Shown here piece after piece: positions 17,701 to 25,940 of a DNA stretch of 64,000 nt. Under the pieces are notes generated by a model. It had not been told where the DNA came from. It saw only the letters and a list, made by a program, of their open reading frames with translations, and did no database searches. Origin of the DNA: Anaerovibrio lipolyticus LB2005 (GTDB lineage: Bacteria > Bacillota > Negativicutes > Selenomonadales > Selenomonadaceae); contig NZ_JHYA01000001.1 in assembly GCF_000621545.1 (NCBI RefSeq), forward strand, positions 62,001 through 126,000. Reading direction: 5' to 3'. The position numbers were made by a program, and so were the translations under genes. Every line of letters begins with the position of its first letter. The first letter of the stretch is position 1.

Positions 17701-18135
17701 TCATTTGAATGAGTCTATATCTTTCCCTGTCCGTTCTTTCACTTCTTTACAAAAATCAAAAACGCTATCTTTGTCTTTCAATGCATAATAGATTACTATA
17801 TCTAGGTTATTTGTCATACTGAGTTTTCCTTCCTGAAGAACGAATAGCTCATCTGCCTGCTCCAGTGTCAGCCCAAGACCAACACAAAGTTTCCCCAGTT
17901 GAGCTCGCGTCCACCTTCGTTTTCCATTCTGCATACTTTTATAGGTAGCACTTACAATATTACAAACCTCTTCTACGAAAGAATATAAATCTATTTTTTT
18001 ATTATTACATTTCTCATAGGATTGTCTTGCAATATCCACGGTCATATCGATCTTCATATGAAGCTTTACTAAATCATTTGGTGGTTCTACCCCTTCAGGA
18101 ACTCTAGGTATTCCTTTATTATAATTAATATTCAT
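17701..18135 (-). CDS. Helix-rich protein with an HTH-like centre
   Basis: A 144-aa protein of unrecognised family. The centre (KRRWTRAQLGKLCVGLGLTLEQADELFVLQEG) resembles a compact XRE-like helix-turn-helix, and the C-terminus KDSVFDFCKEVKERTGKDID is helical. It lies just upstream of the helicase-protease gene (90-base gap) on the same strand and may regulate it. The start at 18135 has GAGG nine bases upstream. Small HTH genes ahead of defence operons are common; the role here is inference. Confidence 0.6.
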   Translation of the reverse strand: MNINYNKGIPRVPEGVEPPNDLVKLHMKIDMTVDIARQSYEKCNNKKIDLYSFVEEVCNIVSATYKSMQNGKRRWTRAQLGKLCVGLGLTLEQADELFVLQEGKLSMTNNLDIVIYYALKDKDSVFDFCKEVKERTGKDIDSFK

Positions 18136-18177
18136 CACAATCAACCTCACAAATACATTATAAGTTGATAAAAAAAT

Positions 18178-18246
18178 CTATTTGGCTACCTTCTCTATCT
18201 GCTTCACCACAGGACAGGCATCCGAATCTACATATATATGTGGCAT
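18178..18246 (-). pseudogene. Truncated YaiI/YqxD (DUF188) gene, 22 codons left
   Basis: A minus-strand frame with GGGAGG before its ATG encodes MPHIYVDSDACPVVKQIEK and a few more residues, then stops at TAG. The opening xIYVDxDACPV is the N-terminal signature of the UPF0178/YaiI/YqxD family, normally about 150 aa with a PIN-like fold. Everything after residue 22 is missing and the sequence changes to the promoter area of the 17.7-kb gene. This is best read as a chromosomal gene cut by acquisition of the block to its left. Confidence 0.75.
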
Positions 18247-18258
18247 CTGGCCCTCCCT

Positions 18259-18537
18259 TTAATTACTAGGCGTATGTAGCCATACCAATCCTGCCAACTG
18301 CAGCATCAATATCACTGGCACGCCATACTTGAATTTTAGATGCAAGGTTTTGTGGTGGAATATTCTCATTCCCAGCAATGCCCCAATGCTGCCACCGATA
18401 GCTGCAAATACAAGCAATGTAATTTCTGGTACCCTCCACCAGCGCTTTATGGCACATAGCTTATCCCAACCATAAATTATAACTGTCGCAATATTGATTA
18501 TAACCAAATACTGTAAAACAATTTCATGTAAGTCCAT
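18259..18537 (-). CDS. DUF1294 membrane protein
   Basis: A 92-aa small membrane protein of the DUF1294 family. It has IYGWDKLCAIKRWWRVPEITLL, then GGSIGALLGMRIFHHKTLHLKFK, the two conserved family blocks, and three predicted membrane segments (residues about 5-24, 40-60 and 70-88). The ATG at 18537 lies one base after the DUF1653 stop codon, so the pair is likely translationally coupled. Function unknown in the family. Confidence 0.88.
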   Translation of the reverse strand: MDLHEIVLQYLVIINIATVIIYGWDKLCAIKRWWRVPEITLLVFAAIGGSIGALLGMRIFHHKTLHLKFKYGVPVILMLQLAGLVWLHTPSN

Positions 18538-18538
18538 A

Positions 18539-18772
18539 CTACTCAATCCGTTCAAATCTATATTCCTGTTTAACATCAGGATACTTCTCCCGATCAACTT
18601 CGCTCATAAACATATCCAGCGGTCTGGCATAAATTCCTTCACCGCCATACATAGCCTGATACACAACCATCTTTTCATCCGTCTCAGTGTACTGGGCAAT
18701 GGCAATAATCTTATAAAGCTTATTCTTGAAATGCCGCCAGATTTCATCCGGGCGAGGTAATTCTCTATCCAT
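18539..18772 (-). CDS. DUF1653 protein
   Basis: A 77-aa DUF1653 protein with the family pattern IWRHFKNKLYKIIAIAQYTET (usually HFKGxxYxVxxxAxxTET), the VVYQAMYG strand and ARPLDMFMSEVDREKYP. This small beta-barrel-like family has no established function. GGAG precedes the ATG. It is followed immediately by the DUF1294 gene on the same strand. Confidence 0.9.
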   Translation of the reverse strand: MDRELPRPDEIWRHFKNKLYKIIAIAQYTETDEKMVVYQAMYGGEGIYARPLDMFMSEVDREKYPDVKQEYRFERIE

Positions 18773-18850
18773 AAATGTTCTCCTGCAACTTTCATTTAGT
18801 CCAAATAAGATACTCTATATTTCATTAGTAAACACCCACAAGAATAATTT

Positions 18851-19603
18851 TTATCTCCAGCGACGTGTACCGCCGCCGGACTGCCGGTGGTGCTCTCTGG
18901 CCTCACGGTGGTCAAGGCGATAGCCATCATCATCGTAATCTTCCTCGTAATGGCCCGCAGCATAATATTCTTCATCATAATAGGGGGCATTGCCACTCAT
19001 CTTAGCCACCCGTTCAGAATAGGTCCTATTATATTCATCCTGAAGCTGTTTATGACGGGCTTCCTGGGCAGCTTTTTTAGGTTTTACAACATTTTCATTA
19101 ATGTCGAAAATCTGACTTCGGAGTTCCAAAACCTTTTTCTTTAATGGCCCATTGTAATTTTCAGGGATAAGGCCGGCATAATAAAGAAGCATACTGTTTT
19201 TTACAATAATTCCTTTTTCGATGCCGCCCCATTCAGCAATTATTTCCAGGCAATTAGCTGTATAATACAAGACTTCAGCATTGGGACAGACCTTAGCAAT
19301 AGTAGAGGCACAGTCATTTCGCTCACTCAATCTGATGTGATCCGGCGTACCGCCAAAAAATGCTGTGGCTGCTTCCTTTGCTTTATTCTGGTCAGGATGG
19401 GCAAAATCCATCTCATGAAAAATCTCTATTCCTTTTTGATAGCTCTCAATAGATCTATTAATAAAGCTATACCGTTGGTTTTGTTCCCTGGTCTCAATAT
19501 CCGCCTTAGTTTCACAGCCTAAAATAGAAAAAGATATGATGGACAGAAGCAAGCATCCTATTATTCTGTAAATATAAATAGAGGTATTAGAACCATGGTC
19601 CAT
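18851..19603 (-). CDS. Lipoprotein of unknown function
   Basis: A 250-aa exported protein. Residues 11-28 form a hydrophobic signal segment ending in a lipobox (SFSILGC, Cys 29). The mature part is helical with a long charged coiled-coil stretch (VKPKKAAQEARHKQLQDEY) and a Tyr/Asp/His/Arg-rich tail. It contains three further cysteines. Family not recognised. A GGGGGA ribosome site precedes the ATG. Confidence 0.65.
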   Translation of the reverse strand: MDHGSNTSIYIYRIIGCLLLSIISFSILGCETKADIETREQNQRYSFINRSIESYQKGIEIFHEMDFAHPDQNKAKEAATAFFGGTPDHIRLSERNDCASTIAKVCPNAEVLYYTANCLEIIAEWGGIEKGIIVKNSMLLYYAGLIPENYNGPLKKKVLELRSQIFDINENVVKPKKAAQEARHKQLQDEYNRTYSERVAKMSGNAPYYDEEYYAAGHYEEDYDDDGYRLDHREAREHHRQSGGGTRRWR

Positions 19604-19661
19604 TCAAATCCCCCGTCTTAAACAGTCTCATTTTACACTCGCTATAAATATCTTTTTTAAA

Positions 19662-21077
19662 TCAATAGTCAATAAGATAAAATCGTCTTGGATGTTTTAA
19701 CTTGGAAATTGCTTTTTTCAGTGTTTGTCTAATACGTTCCCTGGTCACACCAAAAGATTGCCCCACTTCCTCCAAAGTGCGTTCTCGATAATCCTCCAAG
19801 CCAAACTTAAGTACTAATACCTTTCTTTCTCTTTCCTTTAATGTATCAATCGCCTTTATAAGCGTATCTTTATAAATATTAGCTATTACTTCATCCTCAA
19901 TTAAGTCCACTTTTTTACTATCATCGCCGCTTAATGATACTATTTCATACTCACCAATATCATTATTTTCCATAAAGTAATCAAGTGATTCAATATGAGT
20001 CATAAAATAATACTCAGAGAAATATTTCTCAGCCGTTTTATTCGTACAATCATTATGCCATTTAACAAATTCTTCAATATTTTGTGACTTTGTTAAAGGC
20101 CCCTTCATTAATTCAACTTTAGGCATTACTACATTCATATATTTATATACTGGTTTCAAGTATTCTTGTTTTCTGCCATTTCTAAGTAACCCCATATTGG
20201 TCGACCATAATGATTCTCCCAGGATCTTCTTTATTACATTTGCAAGCACATGATTTATAAATGGTATTTCACCATCACCCCAATATACCTTGCCTGTTAC
20301 CAACACATCAAAATCATACTCTTTTTTGTACTTAGTAATATGATATGTATAATCATCACCGGTCCAAAATGATAACCCCGTTTTTTTCTCTTCATAATTT
20401 GTAATTACTTCTATTATTTCAAGCATTATAGATTGATACAAATCATCTTTACTTACCAAAGCTTTATTATCGAAATATTTATAATAACAGGAAACAGCTT
20501 TTTTTACAGTATCTGACATTTTTTCACATATAGCAGATAATGCATCAGTATCGCCTTTTCTATACAACTGTAAAAGCTCCTTATACGAGTACAATGATTT
20601 TAAAGATGAATTATATCCTATAATTTTTATTTGCAATTTTTCTAAATAATCGAGATATATTTTCTCTGCACCCGCTTGTGGAAAAAGCTCGATTAATCTT
20701 GTGTATAGACTATCTACCATCTTAATATGGATTGTTCCGTAATACATATTAAGTAATACATTATTCATAAATAACTTTTTATAATATTGGGAAACTGTTA
20801 AAACATGAAACCCTAATAATGCATCATCTACAATCACTTCAATATCGTTATTTTTGCAGTATTCACATATCATGTAACTTATCCAACGAGTATCTGGCAA
20901 CTCACTTGATTTAGTAATTCGCTGAATATCTTTGTAAGCTATTTCCCAACCGTCACATGCGGAAAGTATTTCGTGATAACACCAGTCATCCAAATAACTA
21001 TATATATTCTTAGCTTCCTGAGTTAAATGATAATTATCTATAAAATAAGTATATTCTTCATAGCTGACATATTCCAT
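19662..21077 (-). CDS. Large divergent sigma factor-like protein
   Basis: A 471-aa protein whose C-terminal 65 residues are a clean sigma-70 region 4 ([20 protein letters not shown], then [19 protein letters not shown]), as in RpoD. The middle (about 175-245) retains a weak region 2-like pattern: [16 protein letters not shown], then [17 protein letters not shown]. About 170 N-terminal residues and the 250-390 stretch match nothing I know. Normal group 1-4 sigma factors have a strong region 2 and are arranged differently. It could be an alternative sigma factor or a promoter-binding regulator; it stands alone between exported-protein genes. Confidence 0.7.
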   Translation of the reverse strand: MEYVSYEEYTYFIDNYHLTQEAKNIYSYLDDWCYHEILSACDGWEIAYKDIQRITKSSELPDTRWISYMICEYCKNNDIEVIVDDALLGFHVLTVSQYYKKLFMNNVLLNMYYGTIHIKMVDSLYTRLIELFPQAGAEKIYLDYLEKLQIKIIGYNSSLKSLYSYKELLQLYRKGDTDALSAICEKMSDTVKKAVSCYYKYFDNKALVSKDDLYQSIMLEIIEVITNYEEKKTGLSFWTGDDYTYHITKYKKEYDFDVLVTGKVYWGDGEIPFINHVLANVIKKILGESLWSTNMGLLRNGRKQEYLKPVYKYMNVVMPKVELMKGPLTKSQNIEEFVKWHNDCTNKTAEKYFSEYYFMTHIESLDYFMENNDIGEYEIVSLSGDDSKKVDLIEDEVIANIYKDTLIKAIDTLKERERKVLVLKFGLEDYRERTLEEVGQSFGVTRERIRQTLKKAISKLKHPRRFYLIDY

Positions 21078-21303
21078 TCTAACACCCGTCCAAATGTAAT
21101 TTCATATAAACGTTAATCTATATTATCTATTAATTCTACATTACTATATTAATTCCTTTTTTAAATGCTATTTCTGCAGGTTCAAATCAATAATGAATCC
21201 GTACGGGCCACAAATTATAGTATTATTAACAATGTGTGCATTGCTTTTTATACATATCCCCCCTCCTCCCTCTGATTTTCTGCTAATTACAACTGTAATG
21301 CTA

Positions 21304-21348
21304 AAAAGTGTCTGACAGCCTCATAATACAAGGCGGTCAGGCACTTTT
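21304..21348 (-). terminator. Bidirectional-looking intrinsic terminator
   Basis: The arms AAAAGTGTCTGAC and GTCAGGCACTTTT pair over 13 positions with one G-U, and an inner GCCT/AGGC extends the stem. On the minus strand it ends the 21.4-kb lipoprotein gene. The rest of the 21078-21416 gap shows only AT-rich promoter-like sequence ahead of the sigma-like gene. Confidence 0.75.
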
Positions 21349-21416
21349 CCTTTAATAAAAATTTTTCAAATTTCTCTGACTCGAGTTCACTTAGTATAAT
21401 TTTCGTATAAAAAATG

Positions 21417-22007
21417 TTATTCTAATGATGATTTGCCTGCATCAACTTCCTGGTCAAAGTTGTCATTATTCCACACGGAACCATCTGTGAAGTGAACCTG
21501 TTTTATAACTACTTTACCTTTGGTTGTTTTTTCCGTGTTAAAAAGTGTCCAACCACTCGTCAAAAAGCCATTAGGAGCAGCATTTCCTTGCATTGTCAAC
21601 GCAGAAGTTACATTTCCATACGAAGGGTCATTAAAACGATATGCAGGTCTGCCAAAATTATCAAATTGCAAAATTACAAATTCTACAGCATCTATTGTTT
21701 TCGGGGTAATATTTTGTAGTGTTACGCTTACTTCTGTAACACCTCTTTTATCAAAAGAAATCTTAGCTAACTTTACAGGTTGAGAGGATTGCGTCTGCGA
21801 AGAGCTATTATTCTGTTGTTGCTCCTTGGGAACATACATAGAAACCTTGTTTTCAAGCTCCTTATTTTGTTTTTGTAGGCTCTCTATCTGTGATTTCAGC
21901 TCCTGATTCTCATTTTGAAGCTGAGATAATTGTTCATTGTTTCCACAACCGGAAATGAAAACTGTACCAATGAGGATGGCTATACATAGTACTTTTGTTA
22001 ATTTCAT
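21417..22007 (-). CDS. Coiled-coil lipoprotein
   Basis: A 196-aa lipoprotein: a signal segment with lipobox TVFISGC (Cys 21), a coiled coil (LSQLQNENQELKSQIESLQK, continuing to residue 60), a Gln/Ser-rich linker, and a beta-sandwich-like C-terminal domain (residues 78-190). The fold of the last part is suggested by alternating strands such as VTEVSVTLQNITPKTIDAVE and resembles FxLYD/DUF5780-type domains of cell-surface lipoproteins; that assignment is tentative. It is preceded on the same strand by another exported protein. Confidence 0.7.
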   Translation of the reverse strand: MKLTKVLCIAILIGTVFISGCGNNEQLSQLQNENQELKSQIESLQKQNKELENKVSMYVPKEQQQNNSSSQTQSSQPVKLAKISFDKRGVTEVSVTLQNITPKTIDAVEFVILQFDNFGRPAYRFNDPSYGNVTSALTMQGNAAPNGFLTSGWTLFNTEKTTKGKVVIKQVHFTDGSVWNNDNFDQEVDAGKSSLE

Positions 22008-22095
22008 GATTTAATCCTTCTTTCATTATTTTTATTACCACTAGTAAAAATAAAAGATAATATTCAGATTCCAAGGACATTTACCATGAATCTAA

Positions 22096-22626
22096 CTAAT
22101 CCAGATATTGACTTAATTCAGAATAATACGCGGCATTCCAAAACAAACTTTTAAGGAATCCATTATCCCATTTGTATGCATCAGCAGTCGAATCCGCTCC
22201 TGTCTTTGGATTCACAGCACTTAAGAACTTTATTATTCGTACCCCATCCCCCTTGTAGGTACAGAATTTAAATGTTTTAGGACTATGCTTGGCCGCATTT
22301 CCATTTCCATCAGAACCACCGCTCCCATAATATGTTAAGCATGACACATAGGCTACACCATTATCTACATAATAAGAGCAGCTAGATATATCTAAAAAAA
22401 TTGCTCCATATTCTGTAACACCAGCTACGGGAAAATTATAGTCACCATACATATAGTTTTCCTTTACTCTACTCGAGTCCGAATTAGGCGATTTAGGCAC
22501 TGTACATCCCGCTTTATATGTTCCGCTGTAGTCTTTGTTAGTGATATCATATCCTACATTAGCATTAGCAACACTTAACGATGCAATTATTACTAGAAAT
22601 GCTAAAAATATAATACTTTTCTTCAT
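22096..22626 (-). CDS. Secreted protein of unknown function
   Basis: A 176-aa protein with a classical signal peptide (MKKSIIFLAFLVIIASLSVA, cleavage likely after ANA). The mature domain has four cysteines that could form disulfides (KAGCTVPKS, ISSCSYYV, VSCLTYYG, FKFCTYKG) and a run rich in Tyr and Gly. Family not recognised. The start at 22626 is set by GGAGG seven bases upstream; a longer frame upstream lacks a ribosome site. Confidence 0.65.
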   Translation of the reverse strand: MKKSIIFLAFLVIIASLSVANANVGYDITNKDYSGTYKAGCTVPKSPNSDSSRVKENYMYGDYNFPVAGVTEYGAIFLDISSCSYYVDNGVAYVSCLTYYGSGGSDGNGNAAKHSPKTFKFCTYKGDGVRIIKFLSAVNPKTGADSTADAYKWDNGFLKSLFWNAAYYSELSQYLD

Positions 22627-22834
22627 ATTCGTTTCCTCCCAGATAAACAACATAATAAAATAACATTTTTCATCATACCAACTCCTCCATTTCATGAGTA
22701 CCAAACACAATTATAAGGATAATATCTTCTAACAAATTTCATTTAGTAATTCTACACATTTTTAGCAAATCCTTTTTAAAAATGTGTATTTCAAAAGCTG
22801 GAGCATTTTTATTGGATTGGGATAGCACTTCTAC

Positions 22835-23100
22835 ATTCTAGCACTTCCACATTCCCAACTTATAAAAAAGTCTAGGTGCCATAAACATATCTATCCCACC
22901 CCAGTAATTACGCCCGTTCCAGAGTAGATATGTTTATAGTTTCAGAACAACATCGTCCCCACATTCCCAACTATGCCAATAGCAGTACCACATACTCTAC
23001 CCTAATGCAAAAAATCAGCAGAGCAACATACCCAACTATCATTTTGAGTATGTTGCTCTGCTGAAAATCACTAAAATGCTGTCTTTCTGGCACAGCATAA
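22835..23100. repeat. Intergenic block of short direct repeats and hairpins
   Basis: Within the 22627-23164 gap, AGCACTTCTACATTCT is followed directly by AGCACTTCCACATTCC. CACATTCCCAACT recurs at about 22848 and 22960, with a variant ACATACCCAACT at about 23025. Two strong dyads lie among them: ATAAACATATCT...AGATATGTTTAT (22881-22937) and the 16-bp stem at 23016-23063. A third small dyad (ATGCTGT/ACAGCAT) lies at 23076-23098. The repeated motif sits beside or inside each hairpin. Confidence 0.6.
23009..23063 (-). terminator. Strong terminator-like hairpin downstream of rlmD
   Basis: A perfect 16-bp stem (CAGCAGAGCAACATAC / GTATGTTGCTCTGCTG) with a 16-base loop is followed on the minus strand by a six-T run. 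It lies about 100 bases beyond the rlmD stop codon. Confidence 0.75.
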
Positions 23101-23164
23101 TTCTTTATTTTTATATGTCACAAATATGCCGTGAAGCCTTATAGGACAAGGGGTTATGGCACTT

Positions 23165-24529
23165 TTATTTTTTGTTAATTAATGCTACGCTCTCAACGTG
23201 GCTGCTGGCGATGAACATATCCACTGGCTGGACTTTTTCAGTCTTATAACCCAGCTTATCCAATATTTCCAGATCTCTTGCCAAGGTGGCAGGGTTGCAG
23301 GAGACATATACAATACGGTTTGGCTTCATATTGGCAAAGGTTTTTAATACCACCTCTGTACAGCCGGCCCGTGGTGGGTCCACCACTATTACATCAGGTC
23401 GGATCCCCTGATTATAGAGCCTTGGCATTACCTTAGTACAGTCACCCACTATAAATTCAGCGTTCTTAACATTATTTTCACGGGCGTTTTTCTCCGCATC
23501 CTTAATAGCCGGGCTTACTATTTCTACGCCATAAACCTTACGTGCCTTCTGGGCCAGATAAAGGCTGATAGTACCAGTACCACAATAAGCATCAATAACT
23601 GTTTCTTTCCCAGTCAGCTGGGCAAACTCCAGTGCCTTGTCATAAAGTACCTCCGCCTGCTTGGTATTAACCTGGAAAAAGGAACGGGCAGAAACATTAA
23701 AGCTGAACTTCCCCAGCTTAGCCTTAATAGTTGGACGTCCCCACAACAGCTTAGTCTCACGTCCCAATATAACATTATTTCTATAAGTCTGGATATTCTG
23801 CTGAAGGCTAACCATCTGAGGCAGACGGCTGCGAAGCATCTTGATAATCTCCTTTTCCCGGCTCAGCTGCTTGGTCGCAGTAACCAACACCACCATAAGC
23901 TGTCCCTTTTCCCCAGTACGGGCCACTACATGGCGCATTACACCAGTATGACGGTCCTCATCGTATACAGGAATATTCAGCTTATCTATTACCTCGCGTA
24001 CTGCACTGATGGCCTCGTTATTGATTTTATCCTGAATCATACAGTCAGAGGAATCAATAATCTTATGAGTTCCCTGGGCAAAGCATCCAATAATAGTCTT
24101 GCCCTTTTCACGACCCACGGGAAATGCCACCTTATTGCGGTAATTCCATGGCTCCTTGGCTCCAATGGTTGGCAATACAGGTAAATTTTTAAGATGGCCT
24201 ATGCGTTCCATAGCATCCTTGACCTGCTGCTGCTTAGCCTTTAACTGCCCCTCGTAGGAAAGATGCTGCAGCTGGCAACCACCACACTCCTTGTATATAC
24301 CACAGGAAGGCACCACGCGATCAGAGCTTGGTTTTAACACCTTCACCAGCTTACCAGTAGCATAGCTTTTCTTTACCTCAGTAATCTTTACAGTAAGCTC
24401 CTCCTCAGGAAGACCACCCACCACAAAAACGGTGAAGCCTTCAATACGTCCCACGCCTTCACCACTACTGCCCAAGCTATTGATTTTTATATTGTATTGC
24501 TTTCCCTTTTCTACAGGAACTTTTGCCAT
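23165..24529 (-). CDS. rlmD: 23S rRNA (uracil-C5)-methyltransferase RlmD-type
   Basis: A 454-aa TrmA/RumA-family enzyme. An N-terminal TRAM domain (residues 5-60) is followed by an Fe-S site of four cysteines (CGIYKECGGCQLQH) and a SAM-binding methyltransferase with VIDAYCGTGTISLYLA and VVDPPRAGC. The catalytic motif VYVSCNPATLARD holds the nucleophilic cysteine. It methylates uridine in 23S rRNA. The ATG at 24529 (GGAGG upstream) was chosen over an in-frame codon 29 residues earlier. Firmicutes often carry two such genes (RlmCD type), so the exact target uridine is uncertain. Confidence 0.92.
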   Translation of the reverse strand: MAKVPVEKGKQYNIKINSLGSSGEGVGRIEGFTVFVVGGLPEEELTVKITEVKKSYATGKLVKVLKPSSDRVVPSCGIYKECGGCQLQHLSYEGQLKAKQQQVKDAMERIGHLKNLPVLPTIGAKEPWNYRNKVAFPVGREKGKTIIGCFAQGTHKIIDSSDCMIQDKINNEAISAVREVIDKLNIPVYDEDRHTGVMRHVVARTGEKGQLMVVLVTATKQLSREKEIIKMLRSRLPQMVSLQQNIQTYRNNVILGRETKLLWGRPTIKAKLGKFSFNVSARSFFQVNTKQAEVLYDKALEFAQLTGKETVIDAYCGTGTISLYLAQKARKVYGVEIVSPAIKDAEKNARENNVKNAEFIVGDCTKVMPRLYNQGIRPDVIVVDPPRAGCTEVVLKTFANMKPNRIVYVSCNPATLARDLEILDKLGYKTEKVQPVDMFIASSHVESVALINKK

Positions 24530-24584
24530 CTGTTTTCCTCCAAGACATAAAGAGGGCGTCACCCTCGGAATAATTGCATGGTTT

Positions 24585-24590
24585 ATTATA
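24585..24590 (-). promoter_or_regulatory. Extended -10 promoter for rlmD
   Basis: On the minus strand TGGTATAAT forms an extended -10 box about 56 bases before the rlmD start. A GAGGGCG/CGCCCTC-type hairpin (24552-24567) lies between it and the ribosome site. No clear -35 box is seen. Confidence 0.5.
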
Positions 24591-24644
24591 CCACAAACAT
24601 CCGTGACTGACGCCACACCTCAATAATTACTTTTTAAGTTGGCC

Positions 24645-25310
24645 TTACTTTTTAAACTGTACCTCAAAGAGAAGATCTGTTGGCTTATCAAGAAGCATTT
24701 TAGCTCCATTTTTCAAAAGCTCATCATCCTTGCGGAAGCCCCAACGGGCACCTACAGGCAGGAAGCCTGCATTTACAGCGGTCTGCATATCCACGCCGCT
24801 ATCTCCTACATAAACCACTTTATCAGGCTCCACACCGATTTCCTTGCAGATTTCCCGACAGGTGGATGGATCCGGTTTTCTGGGATGACCAGGACGATCT
24901 CCCATAACTATCTTAAAAGTACCTGGCTCAAACAAAATACTGATAATAGTCTTTGCCGCATCCATTGGCTTATTGGTGCAAACAGCCATAGGCACATCCT
25001 TTTCGACGAGCTTCAACAACAACTCACGAACACCGGAATAGGCGCGGGTCTTATTCAACACCTTGCCGTTGTAAATCTCCTTGAATTTTGCCAATGCCTT
25101 TTCGTAAAACGATCTGTCTGCGGACTTGTCAATAGGCAATGCTCTTTCCACAAGCTTGCCAATGCCATTTCCTACAAAATACTTGTATGCTTCTACATCA
25201 TGATTTGGCAAATCATAAGCTGTCAGCATTTCATTACAGCTATCCGCCAAATCGTCGATGGAATTAATCAGGGTTCCATCTAAATCAAATATTACTGCTT
25301 CATAGCGCAT
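24645..25310 (-). CDS. HAD phosphatase, phosphoglycolate phosphatase-like
   Basis: A 221-aa HAD-superfamily hydrolase, subfamily IA. Motif I is VIFDLDGTLINS, motif II is the VCTNKP loop, the motif III lysine lies in GHPRKPDPS, and motif IV is VVYVGDSGVDMQTA. The four-helix cap spans residues about 15-85. Closest in pattern to Gph/PpaX enzymes, which dephosphorylate phosphoglycolate or pyrophosphate; the substrate cannot be settled here. It follows the HD gene on the same strand after a 94-base AT-rich gap. Confidence 0.85.
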   Translation of the reverse strand: MRYEAVIFDLDGTLINSIDDLADSCNEMLTAYDLPNHDVEAYKYFVGNGIGKLVERALPIDKSADRSFYEKALAKFKEIYNGKVLNKTRAYSGVRELLLKLVEKDVPMAVCTNKPMDAAKTIISILFEPGTFKIVMGDRPGHPRKPDPSTCREICKEIGVEPDKVVYVGDSGVDMQTAVNAGFLPVGARWGFRKDDELLKNGAKMLLDKPTDLLFEVQFKK

Positions 25311-25404
25311 ATTTCTTTTCTCCGCCTCTTTCTACACAAAAATCCTCTCACAGCACGTAATATTCTATATTAAAAAGAAAAATCCTGCAAATTTTAAAAA
25401 AATA

Positions 25405-25938
25405 TTAATTTTTTTGGTCAGCCTCCATGAGTACACTAAGAATATCTGCCTCTCCTGTTAATAAATTTTCCCTATCTCCACTGTGATGTCTGAGGACAAT
25501 ATCTGCCTCGTGTATGAGCCCCAGCTTCAGTAGCTCCGCACAGCCAATTTCCGGGTGCTGATAATATCTGTACATAATATCCTTAAAGATATTATCACTG
25601 GCCTTGTCACTGTTATTAATGGACCAGTCATGGAAAAATTTATCCAATAAAACGCCATAGGCCTTGCGGAAGCTGTTCATCTTTGGACCCCGGCCAATAT
25701 CATGCAGCAGACAGCAGCGCCTCAAAAAATCCATATCAATAGAATCAGACAAGCATCTATTGTTGGCAATTTCCATTGCAGTTTTCATAACATTTAAGCA
25801 ATGGCGCTGATCAGCTACTGTCATGTGATAAAAGGCCTGCTGAGCCTCAGGGGACAGCAGGTCATTTATTATATTCTGTTCTTCTTTATTGGGACCCTTA
25901 GCCAGAACTCCCTTAAAAAATTGAACTATTCTGCTCAT
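25405..25938 (-). CDS. HD-domain protein
   Basis: A 177-aa protein with a predicted metal-dependent phosphohydrolase HD site: CCLLHDIGRGPKM (HD pair), an earlier His in DQRHCLNVMKTA, and later HHSGDRENLLTGEAD. It starts two bases after the hisZ stop without its own strong ribosome site, so it is probably translationally coupled to hisZ. HD proteins of this size act on nucleotides or second messengers; substrate unknown. Nothing links it directly to histidine synthesis beyond position. Confidence 0.8.
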   Translation of the reverse strand: MSRIVQFFKGVLAKGPNKEEQNIINDLLSPEAQQAFYHMTVADQRHCLNVMKTAMEIANNRCLSDSIDMDFLRRCCLLHDIGRGPKMNSFRKAYGVLLDKFFHDWSINNSDKASDNIFKDIMYRYYQHPEIGCAELLKLGLIHEADIVLRHHSGDRENLLTGEADILSVLMEADQKN

Positions 25939-25940
25939 AT

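Noticed and set aside
22835-23063. CRISPR array
   Set aside because: Repeats are too short and unequally spaced, with no spacers of constant length and no cas genes.
22835-23100. Retron-type msr/msd region
   Set aside because: Hairpins are suggestive, but there is no reverse transcriptase gene nearby.
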